Below, piece after piece: positions 52,901-63,189 of a stretch of DNA of 64,000 bases. This DNA is from Trichuris trichiura (taxonomy: Eukaryota; Nematoda; Enoplea; Trichinellida; Trichuridae), in the NCBI GenBank assembly GCA_037903355.1, contig JBAJFE010000018.1, forward strand, positions 1,240,001 to 1,304,000, given 5' to 3'. The first letter of the stretch is position 1; the number at the start of each line of letters is the position of its first letter. Below the pieces are notes generated by a model. The model did not search any database and had not been told where the DNA came from. It saw only the letters and a program-made list of their open reading frames with translations. The translations under genes and the position numbers were made by a program.

Positions 52901-52951
52901 GTACTACTCGTCAGAGGTTCGGGAAAAGAAGTTATTACCATGTACTCGTAG
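46960..52951 (+). CDS. K-Cl cotransporter (SLC12 family, KCC branch), complete
   Basis: Electroneutral potassium-chloride exporter of the plasma membrane. Fourteen exons: 46960-47232, 47299-47445, 47496-47681, 48753-48988, 49043-49257, 49784-49945, 50210-50339, 50406-50524, 50587-50980, 51120-51227, 51392-51566, 51625-51826, 51891-52297, 52397-52951. They give 1102 residues, the normal KCC length. Landmarks: [145 protein letters not shown] and the hallmark C-terminus [20 protein letters not shown]. Thr895 (YERT) and Thr1038 (MNTAMKLNE) align with the two WNK-SPAK threonines of mammalian KCC3 (Thr991, Thr1048), so phosphorylation control is probably kept. The acidic insert before the second site is long. 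A TGATGTAG acceptor-like site ends 7 bp before the ATG. Confidence 0.96.
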
Positions 52952-55900
52952 TATTACATGCAAACTCGTCGTCTTTGCACATCAGCAAAGGCTTTTATTA
53001 TTTCGACGCTATTTTTTGCTTTTATTGCACTACGTTCGTAATGTCCGCTGGCCAAGGAAGCATTTAATTCGAAATGTTATTTTGCTCTCAGTAGTAGTAG
53101 AAACAGTCTACCCGAGATGATAAACTCCAGAACACAATATAAGTAATACCTTACTGTTCAGATTTTGAAGCCAAATTTTATTCCATTATGCAACTGCAAC
53201 TTTTTTTAAAAATATTTAGCCATATTTGTAAATGTAACTTCTTGGTACGGGACCGTTTAGTTTCATGTTGAGTTTCTTTTACGGAAATTTTGTCCCGTTG
53301 ATAATATTTTTATTATTTCGGAATTTTTCGTTACGTCATTGCTTTATATTAACACCGCTGAAGACGGGTCTCGTTTGACCCGAAAGCTCCGAAATAATAA
53401 AAATATTATCAATGGGACAAAATTTCCGTAAAAGAAACTCAACATTTAGCTATATTTTTTGCATTATAGAGCTACTGATATGATTTTGGCTTATAGAACG
53501 ATGGATTCCACGTTTTGGACGTCCAAGGCCATCATGGATGCAAAGTGAGTTTTCAACTTTACTAACATACAGTTTATAGGGCCTTTGACCATAAAGTAAC
53601 GAGCACTGCGACTGGAAGAGGTTAAGTAGGGTAAACTGATCAAGAAAATGTCACGCGCAGTAAAATAGGCAGCACTCTCCACTGTGTGCAGATAGTCAGC
53701 CGTACAGTCTTAAGTACCAAAATATAAACACTTTCAAGTACAATAATGCGACATTAACCAGAGGGTAGATAGCTATTCAAACAGTTGCATATGTTAGCAT
53801 AAATTATATTCATTTTATTTCTAATACTTCCGGGATCTAACCTCTAACAACGTGTTTATCCCGCAGGTATTTTTTGCATGAAAACCTGCAATGTAAATGC
53901 TATGCTGTTGTTCTACCACTGTCTCATCATCGGCAGTTTAGAATATTTGATTGGCGTGAACACAGCTGAACAATACTTAGACTAAACGGAAGTGAACATG
54001 TCGAATCAGTTCGGATGAAACTGTTGACGACCTGCAATTCTGAAGTTGAAAAAATGCGCTACGGAGAGCCGTTACCTTCTTCGTAGCCGAATTTTCATCC
54101 TTCACCAATAGGCTTTCGTCATCCATGAATGCTGACGCGAAACGTTCGCGCCTAAGCGTTTTATTTCAAATTTATTAACTTTTTTAAAGCATTTCCCTTA
54201 GTGCCTTAACTAGCGTATTTCATCCGCAAAAGCAAAAAGAGTTTACACACACGCAAATATAATCTAAGTTTATGGCCGGCTGCATCAGCACGCGGAGCAC
54301 CGGCGTTTTAATAATAAAATCTTCGCTGGAATTGAAACAATGCATATCGTCTCTAAGTCACCGCATTACCATAAAACACGCGTGTAGTAAACTACAACTT
54401 TTACCCGCAGAAAGCCTGCTTTTAGTAGTAAAAAAAAGTGAAAGACATTTGGGCGAAATACTTGCGAAGACATGGACGCAATGTACTGCACGTCCTGGCT
54501 TGAATGAGCTAACAGCCTAGCTGCCACTTTTCTACTTTGAGGTGCTCATTCACAACAGCGGGCGGTCCAACCACCTACAACTCGTTAATACTATTCCAGC
54601 TAATTACTTAGCAGACCGGCAGATTTAGGTATTTTTCCCGCCACTGCGAAATTTCTAAAGATAAACAGCAAACGTCAAAGTATACCTACCAATCAAAAAA
54701 GATACTGTAGATCCTTCAAACCGTCAAATACCCATTTCTGCTTGTCATCTTGACGGGTAAATGCCTAAGTGAAGTGTATATTTTACCGCGTAAGTCAAAA
54801 CGCAATGCGTAACACTGTTTTTACGTCGAAATTCGAAGCGTCGGCTGGACTGTAGTATCAAGCTTACAGAAGTGGATAAAAAAAGCTAGCACGCCAACGT
54901 GATGAAAAGAGAAGTCAGAAAACATGGACAAACGACGACTAGTTGAAATACGGATTAGAACAGACTGGAATTGTGGCCTTCAGCAAATCTTAAAGAAAAA
55001 GATCCTTTATTCGGAAAATGGATGGAAATTAATCATCATAAAGGAGATCAGGAAGGTTCTCCCTTCGGTCTATATTGCCTTACTTCGCTGAAACGTTCTG
55101 AGCTTTTCTTCTGACTATGCTTTTTTCGATTCTGTCGCTGCTGCAGAATAGTAACGCAACATTTAAATAGCATAGTCGTAAAACTAATTAGACGAATATT
55201 AACAATTAATATATTACGCTAGATAGTGGCTTCAAATATTTTTTGAATAGCAACAACCAGAAGAGACCAACCTGGCTGCTACGTGCGTACGATCAAGTCA
55301 AAGAAATTACGTGAACGATCTTTATCTCAAAGTATTCATTTCACACGCCAAAGTTCAGCTGTGCATTGCAACATGTCTTTAATTGAAAATTCCGAGCCTT
55401 CCGTAAGCATAGCGAAACAACGACACCAACAATCATGTATACAAATAGAGATTTTTGCAAACAACGAGCAACCCGGGGCGTACCGTCACGCAGCTGCGAA
55501 AAATGAATAATTAAAAACTTTGACCCTACAATAAGCTTCTTTCCGGCTATTAAGCCATGTTAAAAAATAACATTCCGTTCCTACAGCGCTCACTCTGTCG
55601 TTTCCCTTATGGGGTCAACGCTTGTCGGGAAAAGTCTAGATATCAAAGAAGCAGATCTCAGTAGTTAACGACGGGCGAGAAAAAGAAAAAAGGCACCCGC
55701 TAACGGGCTATATGAAAGTACGGTCAAGGTAACGAATTATGCTTGGAGTTAAAAACACATACGGGCCACCTTAAACCGCTTTCGATGCGGAGGGAGTACA
55801 GAAAAGAAATATCATAGCTCGCCTGCCGATAAAGTGAAGCCTCATTGCACTTATAACATTAGGCTTACCGCGGTGAAAACGTAGAACTTACCTGTTGACG

Positions 55901-55971
55901 CTTGCTAGTTTTACAAACAAAAATAAATATTTAACGAAAAGGGGTCTCAGACAAAGAAAAATACAATGCCC
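52952..55971. other. Intergenic between convergent KCC and CNOT9
   Basis: Contains the foldback hairpin at 53265-53445. The remainder, including a frame at 54272-54520, shows no recognisable product. Confidence 0.55.
53265..53445. repeat. Foldback hairpin with conserved CTGAAGACG...GACCCGAAAGCTCC core (core on plus strand)
   Basis: Arms 53265-53322 and 53388-53445 are 58-bp inverted repeats with a single mismatch (G/A in CCCGTTGAT versus CCCATTGAT). The 65-bp loop carries CCGCTGAAGACGGGTC, a short TCGTTT loop, then GACCCGAAAGC, and the following arm supplies TCCGAAA. GGGTC/GACCC can itself pair. The core is shared with the hairpin at 7208-7352, in opposite orientation. Confidence 0.9.
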
Positions 55972-56939
55972 TCAAGTGGAGCCGGTATTTAAATTACGCA
56001 ATAGCTGCTTGAGCCAGTGTTGCGTCGACTTATCATCTCGAAGACAGCCAACAAATGTTGCATCCTTCAACTGGTCGGGCAAACACTGCCGCAGAGCTTC
56101 CTTTGCTCTCTCGTTGTCAGTCAGTCGACAGTAGCATCTGATCACGTGCTTTAAAAGTCGAGCTGAAGGCTCCTGGGCAAGAAATAATATTGTCTTACCT
56201 ATATACAAAAAAAACTATTGCTCAATAATGTGACCAAAAAGAAAGTTCTACCTAGCACAATGGCGACCTGCGAGAAGCGCTCGTACGTTTGACAAATGTA
56301 ATAGAGGCCGGTGTCGTCAAGAAGAATTTTTTGCAGTATAAATGTAGCCACGGTTTTCGACAACTCGGTGCCACTTTCCATTATTTTCAAGCACAGCGGA
56401 ATAATCTCCGTATTCAAAAGAAAGCTTATCACGTCGTGCTCGTCTGTTTTGACAAGGGCGCCAATGACGCCAAGACTAGTAAGACGGAGATATTCGAACG
56501 GTCGAGCCGTACTTGTGGTTAACAAAAAAGGATAAAGATATATGGGAATTTTAGCTTCCAAAAATTGAGCCCGCGTCTGCTGGTGCGACGCCATACATTG
56601 CATCAGAGCCATTGCATTGCAAACTCTGTTCGACTGAAGAGCAGTCAACGTTGGTGGACTAATGGACGGATAGACGCCCACTATTTCCAACAATAGCGCC
56701 ATTACCGTACCAGGTGTATTCCACAAAAAGACGGCAAGGTCAGGGATAACCTCACGTTTTTTGCTCAACTCCAACAGGGCGGCGTCCTGAGTATTGTCGC
56801 TTTTCAGATTTTGTATCCACTGAGAGACTTGCTCCATGCTGACCCCGCCAGCGGGGACAGCTTCCGTAGTAGCGGCAGAAGCAGCAGCTGCTGCTGCTGC
56901 TGATGCTGCGGCTGCTGCAGGTTTTCCATTGCTTTCCAT
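55972..56939 (-). CDS. CNOT9: CNOT9 / Rcd-1 subunit of the CCR4-NOT deadenylase complex
   Basis: Armadillo-repeat scaffold of CCR4-NOT, acting in mRNA deadenylation and repression. Exons 56939-56252 and 56198-55972 join at [18 protein letters not shown], giving 304 residues (human protein 299). Conserved stretches include [100 protein letters not shown] and [13 protein letters not shown]. The N-terminus carries an alanine-rich low-complexity run (residues 8-23), encoded by repeated GCA/GCT codons, that is not part of the conserved fold. The short C-terminal tail after LLRNLN differs from vertebrates. A pyrimidine-rich TATTTTATTTTAAG acceptor-like site ends 12 bp before the ATG. It converges on the K-Cl cotransporter gene. 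Confidence 0.96.
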
Positions 56940-56951
56940 TATAAGCTATGG

Positions 56952-59083
56952 CTTAAAATAAAATAGGTATGATTGGCCAATGAAATCAACGTTTCACAAA
57001 CTATACGTTCTTAAATAAAAGCATTTACGTCAGGAACAATGTTTAACCGCATAGTGAGACCTTGAAGGTATTGACAATGATATAAAACAGTTTCGAAAGA
57101 TCTAAATTCAGTATTACCAGTTTTAGCCAACGAAGAGCGCAATCATATGCTAATTACACTTAACATCATCATGCAGGATTACTGGACGATCCTAATAAGG
57201 ACAAACAAAAATTCCATTTTAAGAAAATGCACGCGCAGGTCGCTTGCATGCATAAGCTGACACACTTTCGATCTTGTGAAAATAGCTTCCAGCAGCTTCG
57301 CTTAGACACGCTGTTCCATTAAACTCTGCTGTGCCGCTAGTAGCTTATCCGCTTAGGCATTCGTAATCTACGAAACTAGATTGCAGTATCATATCACTTA
57401 TCACTGATAGCTTCGCTTACGCGCCCAATCCTAACAGTCTGTCCATCCTCTCGTTAACAGACCTGAAAAGCATAGCGACGCGAGAGTGCTAACGCGCTTC
57501 TCAAAGAAAAAAAGAAAATTAAATTTTAACTCGGCTCTAATATAAAAAAAACAATGTGACTTACACAGTGTCAAACAACGAAACAAGAAAAGTGCTTGAC
57601 AAAGGAATACCTACCTTGTCTATGCATTCATACTGACGTTGTGACTAGTTTTCAAGCTACTAAAACAAAAAAATTATTACTACGGTAGTTTTAAAATTTT
57701 AAAACTGGAACATCAGATCTGCAGATGTAGATGTGGCAAATCTGTCAACCTGCGTATCACATGTTCAAACGTTCGTACGCAAGCAATGATTAATTTTTAA
57801 AAAAATATTTTAATACTGGACGCTTTCCTACAGCTTTCCTAAACATTTTGCCGTTCGAGACGACCGGTAATTGTTGACAAAATAAAAACTTGTAGTGCGC
57901 GCAGCTTTTGGGTGTATTCGCGTCTCGCCTTCAGCGGAGAATTGCGGAAAGTGTAATGATGGGAATGACGGTGGCGCCACATTCCAATTGTTACGACTTT
58001 CGCGCTTTCCATCTGAAAACAAGTCATGAACCCTGAAAGCTTTAGATTTTAAATACTTTCACCGTAATGTAGATCGTTGGGAATGACAAAAAAAGCTTTC
58101 ATATTAAATTAACAACTCTTCGAAAGGGGCAAGTAAGTCTTCGCTGTTAAGACAAATATCCTTGAAGAAAAGTAGTTCTTATTAAAAGCAATTGATTCGG
58201 TAAATAAAAAATATTTTACATTAATATTTTAAGCTTAAAACCGATTTGTTTCCATCATTTTCTACGCACTCATGATTAATGATTTTCAGGTAAAAACTAA
58301 AATGTAAATAAGTTTGACAGAACACACCGATATCACGAATTGGGCTGCGTTGGGGAACACTAGAGCAACACATGCACAAATCATACTTTGATATTTTTTT
58401 ACAAACCGCGCGACGAGCTGAAGTTCAATGTTTACCACAACCCACTCAGTGAAACGCAGTGTTTTACGAATTCTCTGACTAACAGCGAAAGAACCTTTTA
58501 CGTTATCCAGCAAAAATTATTTTACTGTCAAACTACATAACACACAAATTAATCCGTTTCACGCCAAGCGTTGTAGCTACCCATTACCTAAGCTTAGAAT
58601 GCACTTTTCTGAATACTCTAAAGGGAAAGACTGGTTGCTCAAAAATACGTACAGGTTGCGAACAACTGAAACGTCACGAGGAGACAAAAACATAGATCAG
58701 TATTACAAGATAAAATAAGTTTATTGCACCTGCCCGTTACATAGAACGTTAAAAGAACTGCTAGAAAAATAATTACGAATACCTGAAGATGCAATAAGCG
58801 GACGGGATATCTAACAGATAGCCAAACGGGCTTAAGGTAACAAACAGTAGAAGAATTAGATATGCAGGACAGGTAGTACGGTATATTTTTTTCAGACACT
58901 TTTTCACATGTGACGCGAAAGTAGTGGCGAAATGTCAACAAAAGCGTAATGAATATTCATGACTGAATAAAGCTTGTACGCCATAAGTTAAAATGCAATT
59001 TTTTTAAAGCAGAAGGTAGTCCAAGGAACATTTCTTCTCTCAATTATGTTTTTGACAGCATGTAGTAACTAATTTCAACACAG
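56952..59083. other. Intergenic, with one isolated copy of the hairpin core motif
   Basis: Apart from the core-like sequence at 57903-57936, only AT-rich unique sequence and unremarkable short frames are seen. Confidence 0.5.
57903..57936 (-). repeat. Diverged third copy of the CTGAAG...AAAGCT core motif, without long arms
   Basis: The minus strand reads CCGCTGAAGGCGAGACGCGA followed by ATACACCCAAAAGCT. This parallels the cores at 7208-7352 and 53265-53445, but no long inverted arms flank it. Confidence 0.45.
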
Positions 59084-59360
59084 GAACTGTTGAAGCGAAG
59101 CTTGAGCTTTATGGACAATATGTACGCGACTAAGGCCTAACAGTTGCCCAAAAACAAGCTGCTATGTTGCGCGGCATCAGCGCTCTTATGCAATACAGCT
59201 ATGTAAGTCGCTAGTGAAGTCATATTGATTAATAGTCAAAAAATTCCCATACGTTACAGCTGCTGTTAATTCTTCCTTCTTATTTTCCACCATTCATCCC
59301 CTATAGGCTTTCATGACGACTACTCGACTCGCAAGATTTAATGAGAAGGACCAGCAGTAA
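59084..59360 (+). pseudogene. Possible 3' exons of an unidentified gene, interrupted by one stop codon
   Basis: Two candidate exons, 59084-59202 and 59307-59360, have good splice signals (AACACAG before, AT/GTAAGT donor, CCCCTATAG acceptor) and agree in frame, ending FNEKDQQ then a stop. The first contains an in-frame TAA at 59131-59133, between EAKLELYGQYVRD and GLTVAQKQAAMLRG. I do not recognise the protein. It may be a decayed gene end or chance. It lies 0.6 kb before the 5'-nucleotidase gene on the same strand. Confidence 0.25.
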
Positions 59361-59935
59361 ATCTTTGGATAGGTTTGCCCAAACTATTCATCCTAAGAGC
59401 GGTTCCAGTACGTTCCAAAAGCAAAGTTATTATCTTTCCTCTTTACTTTTGTTTCAACAAACTTTAGCCCTAAACAATTGTAAACAGTCAACAGATATGC
59501 CGCAGTGCAAACATTTATTCTATTGAGAAATGCAGTAACTGCCATTCCTGAAATTCTATGCAAAAAAAGGCGATAAATTTTGGGCACTGCGCCTAGAACG
59601 CTGTACACATTTTTCAGGAAGGCGGTGCGCACTGGATGCGCAGGAATTTTTTGGTACTTTCAAAAAAAGTGTTTTAAAAAGATAGAATACGGTTAGCGGG
59701 CTATACGGGCATCAACTGGCCGCAAAAGCCGACCCGCCCATCAAAAGACGCAGATAATAGTACCTGCGAATCTTTAACGGCGTATAGTCAGTTTTTCTGT
59801 TCGCGGGCTTTTCTTTTCCGCTTAGGTAAGCTTAAACTGCTTTAGGAAAAAGCTTTAAACTAATGCTAAGTGACGGGGTGCTAAGCGCTGCTCGTTCATT
59901 TTTATCGGTGTAAGCTTAGCACGCGGTTGGTCAAG

Positions 59936-61204
59936 ATGAGCGACTCGGCCGTGCTTGAAAAGGTGAAGAAGACCATAAGTGATCTCCAAGAGCGGCGCTT
60001 TATTTTTATCCGTGATGTCGCCACGCTTGAGGCAAAGCTGGAAAGGTTATGCGACGAGACGACCTCGGCCGTTCAAGTTCGAAATCGACCGCATTGTTCG
60101 TGCGCTATAGACGTTCGTCCTGTTTAGGTTGTCTCCGACTTTGATTTTACTATATCGAAGTACGCTAACTCCACTGGTGAACGCTTGTGGACCACACATG
60201 ACGTCTTCGATCAGGGTATCCGGGTAATCAAAATGGAACTTTACGAGGAGGTAAGTATGCAAAATTGTGAGTGCACCTATTATTAGTCTTTTGTCTAGGT
60301 TCAGGCCTTGCGCGCAAAGTACCTGCCAATAGAATTCTCCACCGAAATGAGCATTGAGGAAAAAATACCTCACATGGAGACGTGGTAATGCAATGCGGCT
60401 GTTTGCTCATTGTCTTTCGACAAAACCTTTTCGTTTAATCTCCGACTACAAAGTTCTTATTCTCTAGGTGGCGATTGGCACATGCGTGCATTGTCCGAGC
60501 CGGTTTTAGCCGCGCTGACTTAAAAACTTTAGCTTCCGTAGCTCGTATTGAGCTCAGGTAAGAGCCGCAAAAGCTTCGGTAATCATCCAACAAAATTGAT
60601 CCTTCAGAAATGGCTTTACCGAATTTCTCAACTGGGCAGAAAAGAATGGGGTACCTGTTACAATTTTCTCCGCTGGAATTGCCAATATCATTCGCGAGCT
60701 TTTTAATCACCGGGTTGGTCGAGTGCCGCTTAACATGCGTGTAATCGGCAACGAGTTCAGCTTTGATGAATTCGTAATGCTTACATTATCTTTTTTTCTC
60801 TCCCTCTATCTCTTGTAGTGTAATTAAGTTCTTTCAGGGTGTAGTGTGTGGATTTTTTGAACCCCTAATCCATACTTACAACAAAAATATAAGCGCGATA
60901 AAGTGTAAAGACGACTTTATGGGATCGCTGAAGGATAGACGAAACGTAGTTTTATTTGGTGACACGCTGGGCGATGCTCGCATGGATCTAGGTATTGATG
61001 AAAGTGAACGCATCCTGAAAATCGGGTTCTTAAATCATACAGTAAGCAGTTGCTCCGAATTATGGGTCGCCTAAGTTGGCAATGTTCAATTTTTAGGTGG
61101 ATGGAATGAAGGAATCGTACATGCGAGCATACGACGTTGTAATATCCGATCCTTCAGATTTCAATACGGCAAGCGAGTTGTTATTCTCGCTTCTTGGTCG
61201 CTAA
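59936..61204 (+). CDS. Cytosolic 5'-nucleotidase III (pyrimidine 5'-nucleotidase, HAD family)
   Basis: Dephosphorylates pyrimidine nucleoside monophosphates in the cytosol. Seven exons, 59936-60076, 60128-60250, 60299-60384, 60468-60557, 60608-60773, 60838-61041 and 61097-61204, give 305 residues (human NT5C3 about 297). HAD motifs are in order: nucleophile VSDFDFTIS with Asp51 and Asp53; motif II TIFSAGIAN with Ser168; and the acid motif GDTLGDARMD with Asp244 and Asp248. Family-specific wording includes EEKIPHMETWW, RVIGNEFSFDE, PLIHTYNKN and RILKIGFLNHTVDG. All catalytic residues I can place are present, so it should be active. The exon 1 donor is slightly uncertain because several GT sites lie close together. 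The N-terminal 47 residues are charged and helical with no targeting signal. An acceptor-like TAAGCTTAG ends 16 bp before the ATG; AATAAA is at 61383. Confidence 0.94.
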
Positions 61205-61865
61205 GAGATCGGTATTTGTAACTTGCGAAGCCAACATGCAAACACCTGGTGACTGTTTTAGCTGATTATTGCTGTTTAGCAATACTTGGTTAAAACTGTG
61301 TTGCGCGTTTGCGCTCTCGCCATTCGTTCAATACTCTGCGAGTCAGCAGACGAACTCTAACTAAAAAACTGTTTGCACTGCCAATAAAAAGTTAACCAAT
61401 TCTCTTGGCTACGAAATAACATCCTGCCGCGCTTTAGCCATCCTTGAATGAACGTATGTACAATGCTAATGAGTAAAAAATGCCTGGGAAAAGGCAGGTG
61501 CGTCCCATCGGTATCTCTTAACAAGAACGGATGAGTGTTTCGGCTACCTACGCATCAATGGGATCAGTGCGTGTCGCTTTTTGTCAAAGTTGGTTTTCCC
61601 GCTCACAGACATATCCCATTAGTTGGAGTCGATTTAGCCCAAGTTGAATATCCTATACTGCGCGTAGTTTTGAACTGCAACCAAGACTCGACCACACGCC
61701 TTTTCAGTAGCTCTTATATGGCAATGTTTCTCTGTCCTTAATAAACTTGTTTTAGTTTTGGTTTTCCGCTGTTTTATGATGTATATTGCAGCGTAAAAAT
61801 TTTCAAAAATTCAACGGTTAGTACTGAGCAAGCAAAAGCGAGCGTAAGTGCATTTAAGGCGATCG
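61205..61865. other. Short intergenic region
   Basis: Holds the 5'-nucleotidase polyadenylation signal at 61383. A 68-codon frame at 61535-61741 shows no recognisable domain. Confidence 0.5.
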
Positions 61866-62303
61866 ATGGGTGTGAAATGCGCGTGGTCCTGTTCAAATCC
61901 CGAAATTTCGTATCCCGAATGCAATGACTGCGAAACATCGAGTTCTAGCAACCAAAGGAACTCTCCATACTTTCTTCCAGCATTCGTTCCTTCTAGTGTC
62001 CCTTCAATATTCGTACGGATATCAATTTTTGTGATGTACAGGTATACATTTGTTTGTTAATGTTTTCTGCGCAGGTGCTTTCCCAAAGTCTGCAGAGGCG
62101 CGCCAAGCGGCCTTGTAAAACTATAGTAAAGTAAGCTCTTGTATTTGTTTTTTAAAAATACGTGAAAATATCCCTTTAGGCAGCTGTCAGGTGCGAGTGA
62201 GTTTCAAAGCGACTTATCTAACTTGACTTCAAGTCAACTTAGCCCAGACGCAATCGATCCTGTTGGCATACCTGAACTCACGTATACAATTTTCTTGCTG
62301 TAA
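61866..62303 (+). CDS. Tentative small three-exon gene, product unrecognised
   Basis: I do not recognise this product. Exons 61866-62012, 62075-62130 and 62180-62303, with GT-AG junctions and matching phases, give 108 residues. The N-terminal part has five cysteines (KCAWSCSNPEISYPECNDCE) and then a serine- and proline-rich run (FLPAFVPSSVPSIF). The middle is basic (QRRAKRPCKTIVK) and the end is polar then hydrophobic (LTYTIFLL). If ATG 61866 is not the true start, this could be the 3' end of a longer gene. Small size and lack of a family keep confidence low. It immediately precedes the inverted-repeat region. Confidence 0.35.
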
Positions 62304-62784
62304 ATCCAGTATACGTGAAACATAGAAGAAGTATATGTAGTGACTACACGACCAGCACGTATATATGCCATATACAGCGTGCGTGCAGTACATGGTACTT
62401 ACACGTAACACATTTTCTGTTCTCAAGCGTTTCTACAGCACGCGCATAATATAGAAGTTCTATATCAGTACATATATGGTATTCATGGAATTTGCAGCAT
62501 TCACGTAGCATACTTTGCCTGTATGCGGAATACCTTCGATAGCTAAGGTTTCCATGGTACACGTGTAATATCTAAGCCGTATGTATTTGCATACGAAGAA
62601 TTGTTACGTTATATATGACTTCTAGGTGACACAGGGTGCCGATAATTTGGATAGCTACGGCATAGATGCAGTATATATGGTTTATATACCTTCATGGTTG
62701 GGATATTTGTAACACTAGCTCGCTCGTTAACAGTTTAATGTATGCGACTGAACAAGCAGACACGCAACCAGACTCGCGAACTTA

Positions 62785-62801
62785 CACACACACACACACA
62801 C
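62785..62801. repeat. (AC)n microsatellite
   Basis: Eight or nine AC units lie within the inverted-repeat region. Confidence 0.85.
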
Positions 62802-62951
62802 CCTTCTATGTGATGTTCAAGTTCTGTCTATGTCTGGCCTGGCGACGTCTGTTACATATTTATAGAATTAATGACATGTGCATAGTTTACGTTGCATATA
62901 AAGAAGATATTTATGATATCTACCTTCTCTACTGCATCCATGTAGTACCTA

Positions 62952-63189
62952 TGTTGCATATACCGTATATCACGGCCTATAAGAACACCCCTCTACCTAA
63001 GTAATGGGTAGTAATGATTGGCCCAGTTAATCACTTAGTGAGTCTAATTGAGGCAGAAGAATTGCTGTTAAGCTCGTAGGACTAATTAGCCGAATGTGAG
63101 CCTAGAAAGTACCAACTGGGCCAATTATTACCACCCATTACTTAGGTAGAGGGGTGCTCTTATAGGCCGTAATATACGGTATTTGCATA
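62952..63189. mobile_element. Foldback element with arms of about 76 bp
   Basis: Arms 62952-63028 and 63114-63189 are inverted copies differing at about six positions by eye, sharing CCTCTACCTAAGTAATGGGT and GGCCCAGTT. The spacer is 85 bp. No coding sequence. This looks like a MITE or foldback transposon at the centre of the larger inverted region. Confidence 0.8.

Noticed and set aside
53355..53390. Complete hammerhead ribozyme
   Set aside because: CTGAAGA, a stem and GAAA are present, but there is an extra C after CTGAAGA and no convincing stem I with a UH cleavage site, so only the resemblance is reported.
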